From positions 1-47,966 of the forward strand of contig JANLPV010000171.1 in the NCBI GenBank assembly GCA_031367435.1: a stretch of DNA of 47,966 nucleotides. Direction: 5' to 3'. A model generated the notes under the pieces. That model saw only the letters and a program-made list of their open reading frames with translations, was not told where the DNA came from and made no database searches. Of the stretch, positions 8,391-17,132 are shown in pieces. The position numbers were made by a program, and so were the translations under genes. Position 1 is the first letter of the stretch; each line of letters begins with the position of its first letter. Origin of the DNA: WLMZ01 sp031367435. Its GTDB lineage: Bacteria; Actinomycetota; Acidimicrobiia; Acidimicrobiales; Ilumatobacteraceae.

Positions 8391-9164
8391 TCAGCTCATG
8401 CCGCTCGAGGCCATGCGCGAGCGAAGGTGCAGCACCGATTTGGTGTGGATTTGCGAGACGCGACTTTCGGTAACACCGAGCACCACGCCGATCTCGGCGA
8501 GGGTGAGACCCTCGTCGTAGTACAACGACAACACGAGTCGTTCTCGCTCGGGCAGCTTGCGTACTTCGCCACGCACGGCCTGGCGAACTTCACCCTCCTC
8601 GTACGCGCCCGATGGGCTATCTGGAGTTTCGCCGCGCAGCGAACGCGGCTCGGCACCTGCTACAAGCGCACGATCGAGCGGGCCGACCGTGGTAGAGGCG
8701 ATCGCGGCCAACCAGCGACGGAACTCGGTGCCGCTGATGCCGAGATGCGACGACAGTTCTTCGTCGTTGGGGCTGCGGCCCAGCTTGGCCTCGAGATCAT
8801 GAAATGCTGTCTCAACCTCGCGGGCGCGGCTACGCACCGAACGAGGAACCCAGTCGAGCGAACGCAGACCATCGAAGATGGCACCACGAATACGCGGCAC
8901 CGCGAACGTTTCGAACTTCACGCCGCGATCAGAGTCGAAGCGTTCGACTGCGTCGATGAGACCGAACACACCAGCGCTGACGAGATCGCCGGCGTCGACG
9001 CTGCTCGGCAGGCCCGCACCAACACGCCCCGCTACGAACTTGACGAGTGGCGAGTAGTGCACGATCAGACGCTCGCGCGCCTTGGGGTCGCGCTGGCCAA
9101 GCCAACGATCCCACCATCCCATCAGCTCGGCATCGCCCGATGCCCGCCCAACACTCTCCCTCAT
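8391..9164 (-). CDS. whiG: RNA polymerase sigma factor, WhiG/FliA family
   Basis: A sigma-70 family protein of 257 residues. Region 2 reads IVHYSPLVKFVAGRVGAGLP, then DLVSAGVFGLIDAVERFD and FETFAVPRIRGAIFDGLRSL. Region 3 is DLEAKLGRSPNDEELSSHLG. Region 4 is LPERERLVLSLYYDEGLTLA with the helix-turn-helix IGVVLGVTESRVSQIHTKS. This is the FliA/WhiG/SigB-like subclass. Position beside rpsB matches the Streptomyces whiG locus, so WhiG is the best name; whether it controls motility or development here is unknown, since no flagellar gene is in the window. The ATG at 9164 lies 4 bp after the xerC stop, with GAGG upstream. A longer open frame upstream runs inside xerC and is not real. Confidence 0.9.
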   Translation of the reverse strand: MRESVGRASGDAELMGWWDRWLGQRDPKARERLIVHYSPLVKFVAGRVGAGLPSSVDAGDLVSAGVFGLIDAVERFDSDRGVKFETFAVPRIRGAIFDGLRSLDWVPRSVRSRAREVETAFHDLEAKLGRSPNDEELSSHLGISGTEFRRWLAAIASTTVGPLDRALVAGAEPRSLRGETPDSPSGAYEEGEVRQAVRGEVRKLPERERLVLSLYYDEGLTLAEIGVVLGVTESRVSQIHTKSVLHLRSRMASSGMS

Positions 9165-9168
9165 CGTC

Positions 9169-10089
9169 TCATGCCCTCGGGTGCGTCTGTGAATACACGG
9201 TGCGGAGTCGTTCCTTGCTGACATGCGTATAACGCTGGGTCGTGGCAACGTCGCTATGCCCCAATAACTCTTGCACGGCACGCAGGTCGGCACCGCCATC
9301 AAGGAGGTGCGTTGCAAAGCTGTGCCGCAGAGCGTGCGGATGCGTGGGAACCGGCGATCGCCGATCGACAATGCGCCGGACATCGCGTGGAGTGAGCCGA
9401 TTGCCGCGCTCGTTACCAAACAGACCGGCACCAACATGATCGGCCAACACGTCGAGGCGGATTCGCATCCACGCCCGCAAGGCGAGCACGGCGGGTTGCG
9501 AGAGCGGTACTCGGCGTTCCTTGTTACCTTTGCCCCACACCGACACGGCCAGCCCGGCGAGATCGAGCGAGTCAGTATCGAGACCACACAATTCGCTGAC
9601 ACGAATGCCGCTGCCGTACAACAACTCAAGCACCGCATCGTCGCGCAGACGTCGCCATTCGGGTTCGTCATCGTCGGCCGTACCATCGAGCAAGACTCCG
9701 ATGTCAGCGTGCGACAGCACCTTTGGCAATCTGGCGTCGCCGGATGGGGCGTGCAGACTGATCGCAGGATCGATCTCGATGTGACCACTGCGACGCAGCC
9801 ATTGAAAGTAGCGCCGAATGCCGGCAACTTTTCGAGCCACGCTGCGCCGCGCGAATTGCCGCGTAGTGAGATAGGCCACATAGCGACGAAGCACAAGACG
9901 GTCGACCCGTTCGGGCGCTTCGATGCCGAGGCGCTGCGCCCATTCGATGAATCCGGAAATGTCACCGTGATACGCGACGACCGTGTTGGGTGACGATGAG
10001 GTGAGTGATGCCGCGAACTCGTCGGCGCGCCACATCGGGCTCGCAGGGATTCGACCGACAGCGTCGGATGTAACAGTTCGTCCTCCCAT
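9169..10089 (-). CDS. xerC: Tyrosine recombinase XerC
   Basis: Xer recombinases resolve chromosome dimers at dif. The protein has an N-terminal SAM-like DNA-binding domain (YHGDISGFIEWAQRLG onward) and a catalytic domain with the full tetrad: Arg in YGSGIRVSELCGL, Lys in WGKGNKERRVPL, HxxR in HALRHSFATHLL, LGH in VQELLGHSDV and the Tyr nucleophile in TTQRYTHVS. From ATG 10089 it is 306 residues, the normal size. An upstream extension to 10230 would overlap dprA and shows no homology. Core position between dprA and whiG argues for the housekeeping XerC rather than a phage integrase. Confidence 0.92.
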   Translation of the reverse strand: MGGRTVTSDAVGRIPASPMWRADEFAASLTSSSPNTVVAYHGDISGFIEWAQRLGIEAPERVDRLVLRRYVAYLTTRQFARRSVARKVAGIRRYFQWLRRSGHIEIDPAISLHAPSGDARLPKVLSHADIGVLLDGTADDDEPEWRRLRDDAVLELLYGSGIRVSELCGLDTDSLDLAGLAVSVWGKGNKERRVPLSQPAVLALRAWMRIRLDVLADHVGAGLFGNERGNRLTPRDVRRIVDRRSPVPTHPHALRHSFATHLLDGGADLRAVQELLGHSDVATTQRYTHVSKERLRTVYSQTHPRA

Positions 10090-10133
10090 GGACTCGTAGG
10101 GTATTCGGTCAAAGGGGCCAACGTGCGTGACCC

Positions 10134-11261
10134 TTACCTGATCGTGGCGGACTCGCTGGCCCGCTCGAACCAACCGTTCACCTGCTGCGCCCAACCGGTT
10201 GATTCGAGTCGTGCCATCGCCATGGCGCACTCCACCAGCGTGCGGCTGGTCGTCAGCATGAGCTGATCGAGCGTTCGCGGTTCGTTGAGTAGATCGAGTA
10301 GTTCAAGATCGGCATCGGTTGGTCGCGGCCGCGGGTCGTAGGCAACACCGCCCGCCCGACGCGAATCAAGCCCCAAAGCAACGAGGACGTCATCGACGTC
10401 GATCACAACGGGGCAACCGTCACGGATGAGGAAGTTGGTGCCCTCGGCGGCCCTGTTGCGGAGTGCACCCGGCACTGCCATCACGGTCACGCCTCGCTCT
10501 CTGGCCTCGTTAACGGTGATCAGCGACCCGCCACTGACGCGTGATTCGACGACGACGAGCACCTCGCTGAACGCAGCGAGCACGCGGTTTCTCAACGGGA
10601 AGCGGTAGGCCTCGGGTGCCGTACCGGGTGGGGCCTCAGAGATCAGCGCCCCTTCGTCGATGACACGCTGCCACAGCGACGCATGTTCACGCGGATACAC
10701 CACGTCAAGCCCAGAGGCAACAACACCAAGCGGGCTTGCCCCGGACTCGACCGACAACACACCGCGGTGAGCGCAGCCATCGATGCCGCGCGCGAGCCCT
10801 GACACCACATGCACACCGGCGGTGGCAAGGTCGCGACCAAGCATTGTTGCCGTGTCTCGTCCGGAACCCGTGGCATTGCGGGTGCCGACGATGCCGACGC
10901 GACGACCGCCGATGCGCTGCAGATCGCCCCGACAGAACAGCACCGATGCCGGGACGGGATCGTCGAGCAACGGTGCCGGATATCCGGCGCGGCCACGAAT
11001 AAGCACGCGGATGTCGTGCTCAAGACACTGTTGCCATACCTTGCCCGGATCTCGATGCGCGGCGCTCGATCTCCACGCAGCGGCCAGGCCATCGGCGTCG
11101 AAGAGCTGGGCCACGAGTCCCACAGGTCGGGCATGACCGGCAGCTACGGCGAACGCCTCGGGAGGCGACAGACGTGCCAACAACACGTTGAGTCTGTTCA
11201 CTGTCATGCGGTCGAGCCCGGCAAGTGCCGCCGCGTACGCTTCGTCGGTGTGGTCGCTCAT
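10134..11261 (-). CDS. dprA: DNA-processing protein DprA
   Basis: DprA loads RecA on incoming single-stranded DNA during transformation. The 375-residue protein shows the Rossmann core RRVGIVGTRNATGSGRD, HVVSGLARGIDGCAHRG, VVASGLDVVYPREHASL, RFPLRNRVLAAFSEVLVVVE and SGGSLITVNEARERG, plus an N-terminal SAM-like part and a C-terminal winged-helix-like part (DLLNEPRTLDQLM). The start overlaps the comM stop (ATGA). The pair comM-dprA suggests competence or recombination, although no type IV pilus gene is in the window. Confidence 0.94.
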   Translation of the reverse strand: MSDHTDEAYAAALAGLDRMTVNRLNVLLARLSPPEAFAVAAGHARPVGLVAQLFDADGLAAAWRSSAAHRDPGKVWQQCLEHDIRVLIRGRAGYPAPLLDDPVPASVLFCRGDLQRIGGRRVGIVGTRNATGSGRDTATMLGRDLATAGVHVVSGLARGIDGCAHRGVLSVESGASPLGVVASGLDVVYPREHASLWQRVIDEGALISEAPPGTAPEAYRFPLRNRVLAAFSEVLVVVESRVSGGSLITVNEARERGVTVMAVPGALRNRAAEGTNFLIRDGCPVVIDVDDVLVALGLDSRRAGGVAYDPRPRPTDADLELLDLLNEPRTLDQLMLTTSRTLVECAMAMARLESTGWAQQVNGWFERASESATIR

Positions 11262-12775
11262 GCCGCCCTACCGCGCAGCAACGGCGACAACCGAACCCGG
11301 AACTGCAATGCCATTGCTACGTGCTTTTCGAGTACGAGGTCGCTGACCTCATCGTCGAGGTCGGCAAGCGTGCGCGCGACACGACGAACCCGGTGATAGC
11401 CACGGCCGGTGAGTCGATCTTGCTCGAGCTCAGCGCGCAGGAGCTTCTGCGCCTTTGGTTCCAAAGGCGCGATCGCGTCGAGCAGCGCGGCCGGAATTTG
11501 TGCGTTGAGCGAGCCATTGCGTGCATACGCGGCGAGGCGCGCCTCGGCGACTCGGGCCGCGACCGCAGCGGACGATTCACCACCAGCGCCCAGCAGCAGT
11601 TCATCGACACCCGGACGGTGTACGGGCACGCGCAGGTCGAAACGATCGAGCAGGGGACCCGAGAGTCTGCGCAGATATCGAGAGCGCGCGCCGTCGTCGC
11701 ACTCGCATGAACCCGGTGCCCCACCGCCACACGGACATGGATTGGTGGCGGCGACGAGAAGGAATTGCGCCGGAAGCGTGGCACTGGACCGCGCACGTGC
11801 CACGCGAACCACGCCCTCCTCCAAGGGCTGGCGAAGCCCATCGAGTACGGCCGGTGAGAACTCGCCAAGCTCATCGAGAAACAAGACTCCCCCATGAGCT
11901 AATGAGATTTCCCCGGGACGAAGCGACGCGGTACCGCCACCGACGAGCGCGACGATTGAGCTTGTGTGATGTGGTGCACGAAACGGCGCACGCGTGATGA
12001 GCGCCCCTGCGGGCAGACGAACACCCGCTGCCGAGTGAACCATTGTGGCCACAAGCGACACCTGTGGACTCAACGGCGGCAACAAGCCTGGCATACGTTG
12101 GGCAAGCATGGTCTTACCCGAGCCCGGAGGGCCAACAAACAACAGATGATGCCCTCCGGCCGCGGCGACCTCGAGCGCCTGTCTGGCCAATGGTTGACCT
12201 CGCACGTCGGCGAGATCGACGATTGGGAGCGGCTCTTCAACAACGGTCTCGGCGGGTGGTGTGGGCCACGGGGCTTCTCCCGCAAGGGCCTCGACAACCT
12301 CGCGCAGGTTCCGCCCCACACGAACTCGTTGCTCGCTGATTACCTCGGCTTCATGACGACTTGCGACCGGCACGACTGGCTGCACTCGTCCGAGCGCGTT
12401 CACCATCGGCGCGATGCCGGCAACTGGACGCAATGAGCCATCGAGGCCGAGTTCGCCAACGAAACCGTACGGAGAAACCGCTTCGGCCGCGATGACTTCA
12501 TCAGCGACCAACACGCCGATTGCGATCGCGAGATCAAGACCCGCGCCGACCTTTCTCTCGCTTGAGGGCGCGAGGTTGACCGTGACCTTTTTCGATGGCC
12601 ACCGGTAACCACTCGACATCACCGCGGCGCGAACCCGATCGCGTGCCTCGCGACACACTTCATCTGGGAGCCCCACAATCGTGAAGCTCGGCAATGCGTT
12701 GGATACGTGCACCTCGACCGTGACGCGGTGACCTTCGACCCCAAGCAAGGTGGCAGACAGGATGGCTGCGAGCAT
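11258..12775 (-). CDS. comM: ComM/YifB family AAA+ helicase (Mg-chelatase-like)
   Basis: ComM is a ring ATPase that drives branch migration during integration of transforming DNA. The 505 residues comprise an N-terminal ChlI-like domain (EVHVSNALPSFTIVGLPDEV, VNLAPSSERKVGAGLDLAIA), an AAA+ core with Walker A GPPGSGKT (residues 215-222) and Walker B GGVLFLDELGEF, and the Cys-containing insert NPCPCGGGAPGSCECDD typical of YifB. The C-terminal Mg-chelatase domain ends in LTGRGYHRVRRVARTLADL. ATG 12775 has GGAGGT 5-6 nt upstream. It is the first gene of the long minus-strand run. Confidence 0.95.
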   Translation of the reverse strand: MLAAILSATLLGVEGHRVTVEVHVSNALPSFTIVGLPDEVCREARDRVRAAVMSSGYRWPSKKVTVNLAPSSERKVGAGLDLAIAIGVLVADEVIAAEAVSPYGFVGELGLDGSLRPVAGIAPMVNALGRVQPVVPVASRHEAEVISEQRVRVGRNLREVVEALAGEAPWPTPPAETVVEEPLPIVDLADVRGQPLARQALEVAAAGGHHLLFVGPPGSGKTMLAQRMPGLLPPLSPQVSLVATMVHSAAGVRLPAGALITRAPFRAPHHTSSIVALVGGGTASLRPGEISLAHGGVLFLDELGEFSPAVLDGLRQPLEEGVVRVARARSSATLPAQFLLVAATNPCPCGGGAPGSCECDDGARSRYLRRLSGPLLDRFDLRVPVHRPGVDELLLGAGGESSAAVAARVAEARLAAYARNGSLNAQIPAALLDAIAPLEPKAQKLLRAELEQDRLTGRGYHRVRRVARTLADLDDEVSDLVLEKHVAMALQFRVRLSPLLRGRAA

Positions 12776-12925
12776 GGCATACCTCCAACAGACGGGCGGC
12801 AGGTACCGCGTGACATCCGGGAGGGGCTCGGCCCCACAACTCGGTCACGCTACCGTCATCGCGTCACACCCACTCGCGTTGTTGCGCATTGACGAAGGTG
12901 CCAGCAATTCGGGTGAGGCGAATGC

Positions 12926-13348
12926 TTGACTAGAGAAATGCGAACGTCTTGTGCTGCCGGGAGCGCCATTTTTGCCTCACTCATTGTGGTGAGCGCGTCC
13001 ATGCTCAGTTCGTGCGGAAGCGCACCTGTGCGCAGCGCCGAACGATTCTGCGGAGAGCTCACCGCACACAAGGAAGACATTCGCACCTTGCCCGATTCGT
13101 CCGCTTCGATCACGTCGTTGATCAACCTCTACTCGAAGATGGGCGAGGTCGCCCCGCTCGAGGTGCAAGCGGACTGGGATCAGCTCTCCACCAATCTGAA
13201 GACGGCAAACACTGTCGACGTCAAGGACCCTGCGTCGGTTCAGGTAGCGGCCGACTCGGCCTACGCAACTCAGCGTGCTGCTGAGCGTCTCGCCACCTGG
13301 GCGCAGACAACATGCGGACTCGACATCGGTCCGGTTGGCACTGCGTAG
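12926..13348 (+). CDS. Small lipoprotein of unknown function
   Basis: A 140-residue protein with a lipoprotein signal: Arg at the N-terminus, hydrophobic SAIFASLIVVSASM, then the lipobox LSSC with Cys at residue 30. The mature part is mainly helical with two Cys (RFCGEL and TTCGLD) that could form a disulfide. I recognise no family. Two starts are possible. TTG at 12926 has a GAGG motif 7-8 nt upstream. ATG at 12938 gives a more usual signal-peptide length but no Shine-Dalgarno. It is transcribed away from comM and converges on clpP. Confidence 0.75.
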   Translation: MTREMRTSCAAGSAIFASLIVVSASMLSSCGSAPVRSAERFCGELTAHKEDIRTLPDSSASITSLINLYSKMGEVAPLEVQADWDQLSTNLKTANTVDVKDPASVQVAADSAYATQRAAERLATWAQTTCGLDIGPVGTA

Positions 13349-13377
13349 CGCACAAGGGCGCCTCCCCGTGCAACGGG

Positions 13378-13971
13378 TCAGCGAATCTCGCCGCGCTTGA
13401 CGATCACCTTGTCGACAAGGCCGTAATCCTTGGCCTCTTCGGCGGTGAACCAACGGTCGCGTTCGCTGTCAGCCTGAATCTTCTCGAGCGTCTGACCAGT
13501 GTGATGCGCCGTCAGTTCTGCCATGCGCCGCTTCGTATACACCAACTGCTCGGCCTGAATGGCAATGTCTGCTGCCTGCCCGCGAAGACCGGCCAATGGC
13601 TGATGCATCATCACTCGTGCGTTTGGCAAGGTGAATCGCTTGCCCGGCGCACCTGCGGTGAGTAGGAACTGACCCATGCTCGCGGCCATGCCCATGCACA
13701 CCGTTGCAACCTCACAACTGACGAACTGCATCGTGTCGTAGATCGCCATGCCGGCATATACCGAGCCGCCGGGGCTATTGATGTACAACCAGATATCGGC
13801 GTTTGGATCTTCGCCTTCGAGATAGAGCAGTTGTGCACAAAGTTGGTTGGCGATCTCGTCGTTAACGTCGGTGCCAAGAAGAATCACTCGGTTCTTCAGC
13901 AACCGATTGAACACGTCACTTCGAGGATCAAAACCAGAGTCGAGGGCGTTTGGGGAAATGAGATCCGACAT
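13378..13971 (-). CDS. clpP: ATP-dependent Clp protease proteolytic subunit
   Basis: ClpP is the serine peptidase of the Clp machines. From ATG 13971 the protein is 197 residues with the catalytic triad in place: Ser98 in GMAASMGQFLL, His123 in RVMMHQPL and Asp172 in SERDRWF. The oxyanion/handle segment INSPGGSVYAGMAIYDTM is intact. An upstream in-frame GTG (14016) would add 15 residues without homology. No clpX, tig or second clpP lies next to it, so this copy may be one of several paralogs, as is usual in actinobacteria. Confidence 0.93.
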   Translation of the reverse strand: MSDLISPNALDSGFDPRSDVFNRLLKNRVILLGTDVNDEIANQLCAQLLYLEGEDPNADIWLYINSPGGSVYAGMAIYDTMQFVSCEVATVCMGMAASMGQFLLTAGAPGKRFTLPNARVMMHQPLAGLRGQAADIAIQAEQLVYTKRRMAELTAHHTGQTLEKIQADSERDRWFTAEEAKDYGLVDKVIVKRGEIR

Positions 13972-14118
13972 GAGCGTCAGACTATCGGGAATCGGCGATC
14001 TCGTTCCGGGAAGCACTCGCCAGCGAGGCGGGGTGAGCTGCCATGGTGAACGACCGACGCCTCGTCATGCACCTTCGCCGGACCAATGCGCACGGAACAG
14101 ACCTGGCCCGACGACGCC

Positions 14119-15423
14119 TTAGCGGCGGATACCGCTGAGAATCACCGCCACACGTTCGTGGTCGCGAACGTCGGCGCGCAGTGTGAGCAGGCCAGCGAGT
14201 CCAGCCGTACCCGTATAGCTCGCATCGACCGACGTATGTGCGCTCGCCAACTGATTCGCAAGCAGCACATCAGCTTCGGGCGAGACCACGGGTGACCCAC
14301 CACTCGCGGCCATACCATTCGCGATGCCCAACCAGTCGTATGTCTCGTCGTCGAGAATGCCGTCGGCCGCGGACTGACCCTCGGTCTCCCACGGCGTCAT
14401 GCAGTCACGCCAGCGCGCACCGGCCGTGGCCAACCCGCCAGGACCATCAAGGGCCCGACGCCATGCCCGCGCGAGGGGCGCGCAGCTTTGCGTCTGCACC
14501 GCATAGAGCTCTGGCAGACCGGTGCCAGCACCGCCAACGGCCTGGGCCAGGCCGCCGATGACACAGCGCGCAAATGCTCCACCGCCGACTTGCACGAACA
14601 CCCTGTCGAGCCGCTGCGCAGCCATCTCCCAACCAATACTTCGACCGCCGTCGAGACACCACGCATTCTCCGGACCCTGCACGCTGAACGGTATGGCTCC
14701 GGCTGCAACGGCCTCTCGGTAGCGCAACACGCACGGATCACCGGCACCATCCTGGGCGCGGCGCGGGCACATCGTGACCGTTGCCCCAAGTTCGCCGAGG
14801 CGGGCCAGCACTGTTGGGTTGGCACTCGGCGGTACGAAGACTTGGATCGGCCACTGCACCGTTGCCGCGAGTGTGGATGCCGCGAGCGCGGCGTTGCCGC
14901 ATGACGCAATCGCGAGCGTGCGGCGCTCGCCGACCCGACTGCCCCACGGCGTACGACCGAACCGCTCGGCCACGATCAGATGCAACAACGCGCTGAACAA
15001 ATGACGGGCCTTGTGGCTTCCCGCCACCTGATGCGTCTCATCTTTCACCCACACGCCACCCTCTGCGGCGAAACCGAGTGCATCCGAAAGCGCATCGGCG
15101 CGAGCGAATGGCGTGGTCACGAGACCGGTGCCGGCGAGAGCGACCAACTTGTCGTCCACTTCCACGACCATCGCACGACGCTCCGGCTCGGTGAGACCAA
15201 GCGCTGCGGCAAACGAGTCCCAGGCGAAATAGGGCTGATACGCGAGAAACGGATTCGAGTCATCGCTGACGCGCCGAACCGGTTCGTCGTGTTGCACGAT
15301 TTGCAGCGTGTGATACGGGTCGAGCGCTGTCGAGTTCGGGCATCGAAACACCATGGGTTCGGAGATGTCGACCGTTGCGCCACAAACGACACAGCGCCAA
15401 CCAACAACTGCTACAGATGGCAC
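14119..15423 (-). CDS. Threonine synthase-like PLP enzyme (fold type II)
   Basis: A fold-type II PLP enzyme related to threonine synthase and diaminopropionate ammonia-lyase-like proteins. The N-terminus has a zinc-ribbon-like CVVCGATVD...CPN segment. The PLP lysine is in VAGSHKARHLF, the asparagine loop in ASCGNAALAAST and the phosphate-binding glycines in VQVGGGAFARCVIGG. GTG 15423 has GAAGAG about 8 nt upstream and begins 5 bp after the previous gene; an earlier GTG (15447) would overlap that gene by 20 bp. True substrate is uncertain: the C-terminal region does not let me assign threonine synthase with confidence. It is probably co-transcribed with the next PLP enzyme. Confidence 0.75.
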   Translation of the reverse strand: MPSVAVVGWRCVVCGATVDISEPMVFRCPNSTALDPYHTLQIVQHDEPVRRVSDDSNPFLAYQPYFAWDSFAAALGLTEPERRAMVVEVDDKLVALAGTGLVTTPFARADALSDALGFAAEGGVWVKDETHQVAGSHKARHLFSALLHLIVAERFGRTPWGSRVGERRTLAIASCGNAALAASTLAATVQWPIQVFVPPSANPTVLARLGELGATVTMCPRRAQDGAGDPCVLRYREAVAAGAIPFSVQGPENAWCLDGGRSIGWEMAAQRLDRVFVQVGGGAFARCVIGGLAQAVGGAGTGLPELYAVQTQSCAPLARAWRRALDGPGGLATAGARWRDCMTPWETEGQSAADGILDDETYDWLGIANGMAASGGSPVVSPEADVLLANQLASAHTSVDASYTGTAGLAGLLTLRADVRDHERVAVILSGIRR

Positions 15424-15427
15424 AGGG

Positions 15428-16987
15428 TCAACTCTTCGATGCGACACGTGCGTTGAAGTCGGTGATGAGTTCGTCCCACACGGGTAGATACCGACGAAGT
15501 CCCTGCCAGAAACTCTGCGAACGACGCGCCTCGAAGAGCTCGAATGGTGTGCCCTGCTGTTCGACCCACGTGTAATAGCCGAGGTTGAAGATGCGATTGC
15601 GGTCGCGCTCTGTGCATTCGATCATTGAGTCGGTGGTGACGTTCGCGAGGTGCTCACCAAAGACCTCACCCGCGTGAACGGTGTTGAACTCGTTACCGAA
15701 GCGGCTTGCAAGGGTCTTGGCTCGCTCGCTCGGATACAACGCAGCCCCGTCGGTCGCGATGGTGATGATCGCGTCATCGGGACCGAGACCAAGCAGCTTG
15801 GCCGTCTTGATCGCGGCCAACGTATTGCAGATCGCGGAGAAGCCAAAGTGCGCAAGCGCATCGATGAGCTCCGCCGAGATCCCCTTGTGGTCCACGAGGT
15901 AGGCGCGGCCCGCCGGCGTATTGAACAGCACGTCGAGTTCATCGGTCGCTCGATCACTGATCGCGACAACGACATCGGTGTTGGTGACGTTGTGGATGAG
16001 CGGTATGTGCTTGTCGCCGATGCCTTGGATGTTGTGCTCGCCGAAGCCGTTCTCGAGCATCGTTGGGCATTCGAGCGCTTCGACAGCAACGATCTTGGTG
16101 CCGTACTCCTCTTTCAATCGATCGCCCGCGGCGATCGTGCCCGCAGAGCCGGTGGCACTGGTGAACGCTGCCAGACGTAGCGACGGTCGACCCATCGCCG
16201 CTGCCGCGTGCTCAAAGACATGAGCTAGGGCGCGTCCGGTGACTTCGTAGTGGCCAAGGTGATTGCCGAACTCGCAGAACTGGTTGAGAACGAAGTTGGT
16301 TGGATCCTTGGCAAGTTCGTTGCACGCGTCGTAGATCTCCTTCACATTGCTCTCAGTGCCAACTGTTTTGATCACGTCTTCAACGGGGTTCGCGCACCAC
16401 TTATCAAGCCAATCGAAACGCTCCTGGCTCATCCCTGCCGGCAATATCGCGACACCGCGGCTAGCCATGATGCGGCTGATCGCGATACCTCCACGGGCGT
16501 AGTTGCCCGTGCTCGGCCAGATCGCGCGGTGACGCGTCGGGTCGAATTGTCCGGTGACGACGCGGGGCGCCAAGCAGCTATACGCAGCGAGCACCTTGTG
16601 TGCGGTGATCATCGGAAAACGATCACCAAATGCCACAATGATTGGACTTTCGACGCCGGTGAGCTCCTTCGTGAGCACAACGTAATCAGGCACATCCACG
16701 CGATTTCCGGCGAGGTCGTTGTACCAATGCACACGCCACAGATTGCGTGCGTCGGCGTCGTCCTTGCCGACTCCGGCGGTGTGCGACGGGTCGATGCGGC
16801 TGGGGTCGGCGAGCTCGCCGAAGGTGGGCAGCACGATGCCCTGCTCGCGAAACCTGGCAACACTGTTGGCCAACGATCCCGGATCGACAACCGACTCAGC
16901 CAGGCCGAATTGGTTGATGAGCGCCTCGCGTATATGGCTTGACATCGCGGTGGATGAATCGGTGGGTGAATTGACGTCGATGGTCAC
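15428..16987 (-). CDS. PLP-dependent enzyme, cysteine synthase-like superfamily
   Basis: A large (519 aa) fold-type II PLP protein. Recognisable parts are the probable PLP lysine in MITAHKVLAAYS, the Asn loop IWPSTGNYARGG and the glycine-rich phosphate loop TSATGSAGTIAAGDRLKEEY followed by KIVAVEALECPTML. This matches the COG0031-like family of long PLP-dependent beta-subunit proteins in actinobacteria, whose reaction I cannot name. GTG start at 16987. It is divergent from a SufR-like regulator across a 145-bp gap and lies just before a second PLP enzyme. That context suggests, but does not prove, a link to cysteine/sulfur or Fe-S status. Confidence 0.75.
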   Translation of the reverse strand: MTIDVNSPTDSSTAMSSHIREALINQFGLAESVVDPGSLANSVARFREQGIVLPTFGELADPSRIDPSHTAGVGKDDADARNLWRVHWYNDLAGNRVDVPDYVVLTKELTGVESPIIVAFGDRFPMITAHKVLAAYSCLAPRVVTGQFDPTRHRAIWPSTGNYARGGIAISRIMASRGVAILPAGMSQERFDWLDKWCANPVEDVIKTVGTESNVKEIYDACNELAKDPTNFVLNQFCEFGNHLGHYEVTGRALAHVFEHAAAAMGRPSLRLAAFTSATGSAGTIAAGDRLKEEYGTKIVAVEALECPTMLENGFGEHNIQGIGDKHIPLIHNVTNTDVVVAISDRATDELDVLFNTPAGRAYLVDHKGISAELIDALAHFGFSAICNTLAAIKTAKLLGLGPDDAIITIATDGAALYPSERAKTLASRFGNEFNTVHAGEVFGEHLANVTTDSMIECTERDRNRIFNLGYYTWVEQQGTPFELFEARRSQSFWQGLRRYLPVWDELITDFNARVASKS

Positions 16988-17090
16988 GCTTCACATTCTG
17001 TCAAAGCTGCGCTGGCTTGCGCGTTTTTCATCCGTCACGAACACGCGACGACATCCCCAGGGTTGACCCGGAATAAGCGAGTGCGACATC

Positions 17091-17115
17091 TTTAGCAAAG
17101 TCATCGCTTGCTAAA
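17091..17115. promoter_or_regulatory. Inverted-repeat operator upstream of the SufR-like gene
   Basis: TTTAGCAA and TTGCTAAA form a perfect 8-bp inverted repeat separated by 9 nt. It covers the -35 region of the SufR-like gene's promoter and lies between the divergent PLP enzyme gene and the regulator. Dyads of this kind are typical autoregulatory sites of winged-helix dimers. Confidence 0.7.
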
Positions 17116-17120
17116 TAGGT

Positions 17121-17126
17121 TAGACT
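17121..17126 (+). promoter_or_regulatory. -10 box of a probable leaderless promoter
   Basis: TAGACT is followed by 6 nt and then the ATG at 17133, so transcription would start at or next to the start codon. No Shine-Dalgarno is present between them. The operator dyad overlaps the expected -35 position. Confidence 0.6.
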
Positions 17127-17132
17127 TTGGCG

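Noticed and set aside
7761..9221. A 486-codon plus-strand frame across the whiG region
   Set aside because: Shadow of whiG and the LytM-like gene on the opposite strand; composition is that of high-G+C antisense frames.
15428..16987. Cysteine desulfurase (SufS/IscS) next to the SufR-like regulator
   Set aside because: The Gly-rich and Asn loops are fold-type II (cysteine synthase-like), not the fold-type I pattern of desulfurases.
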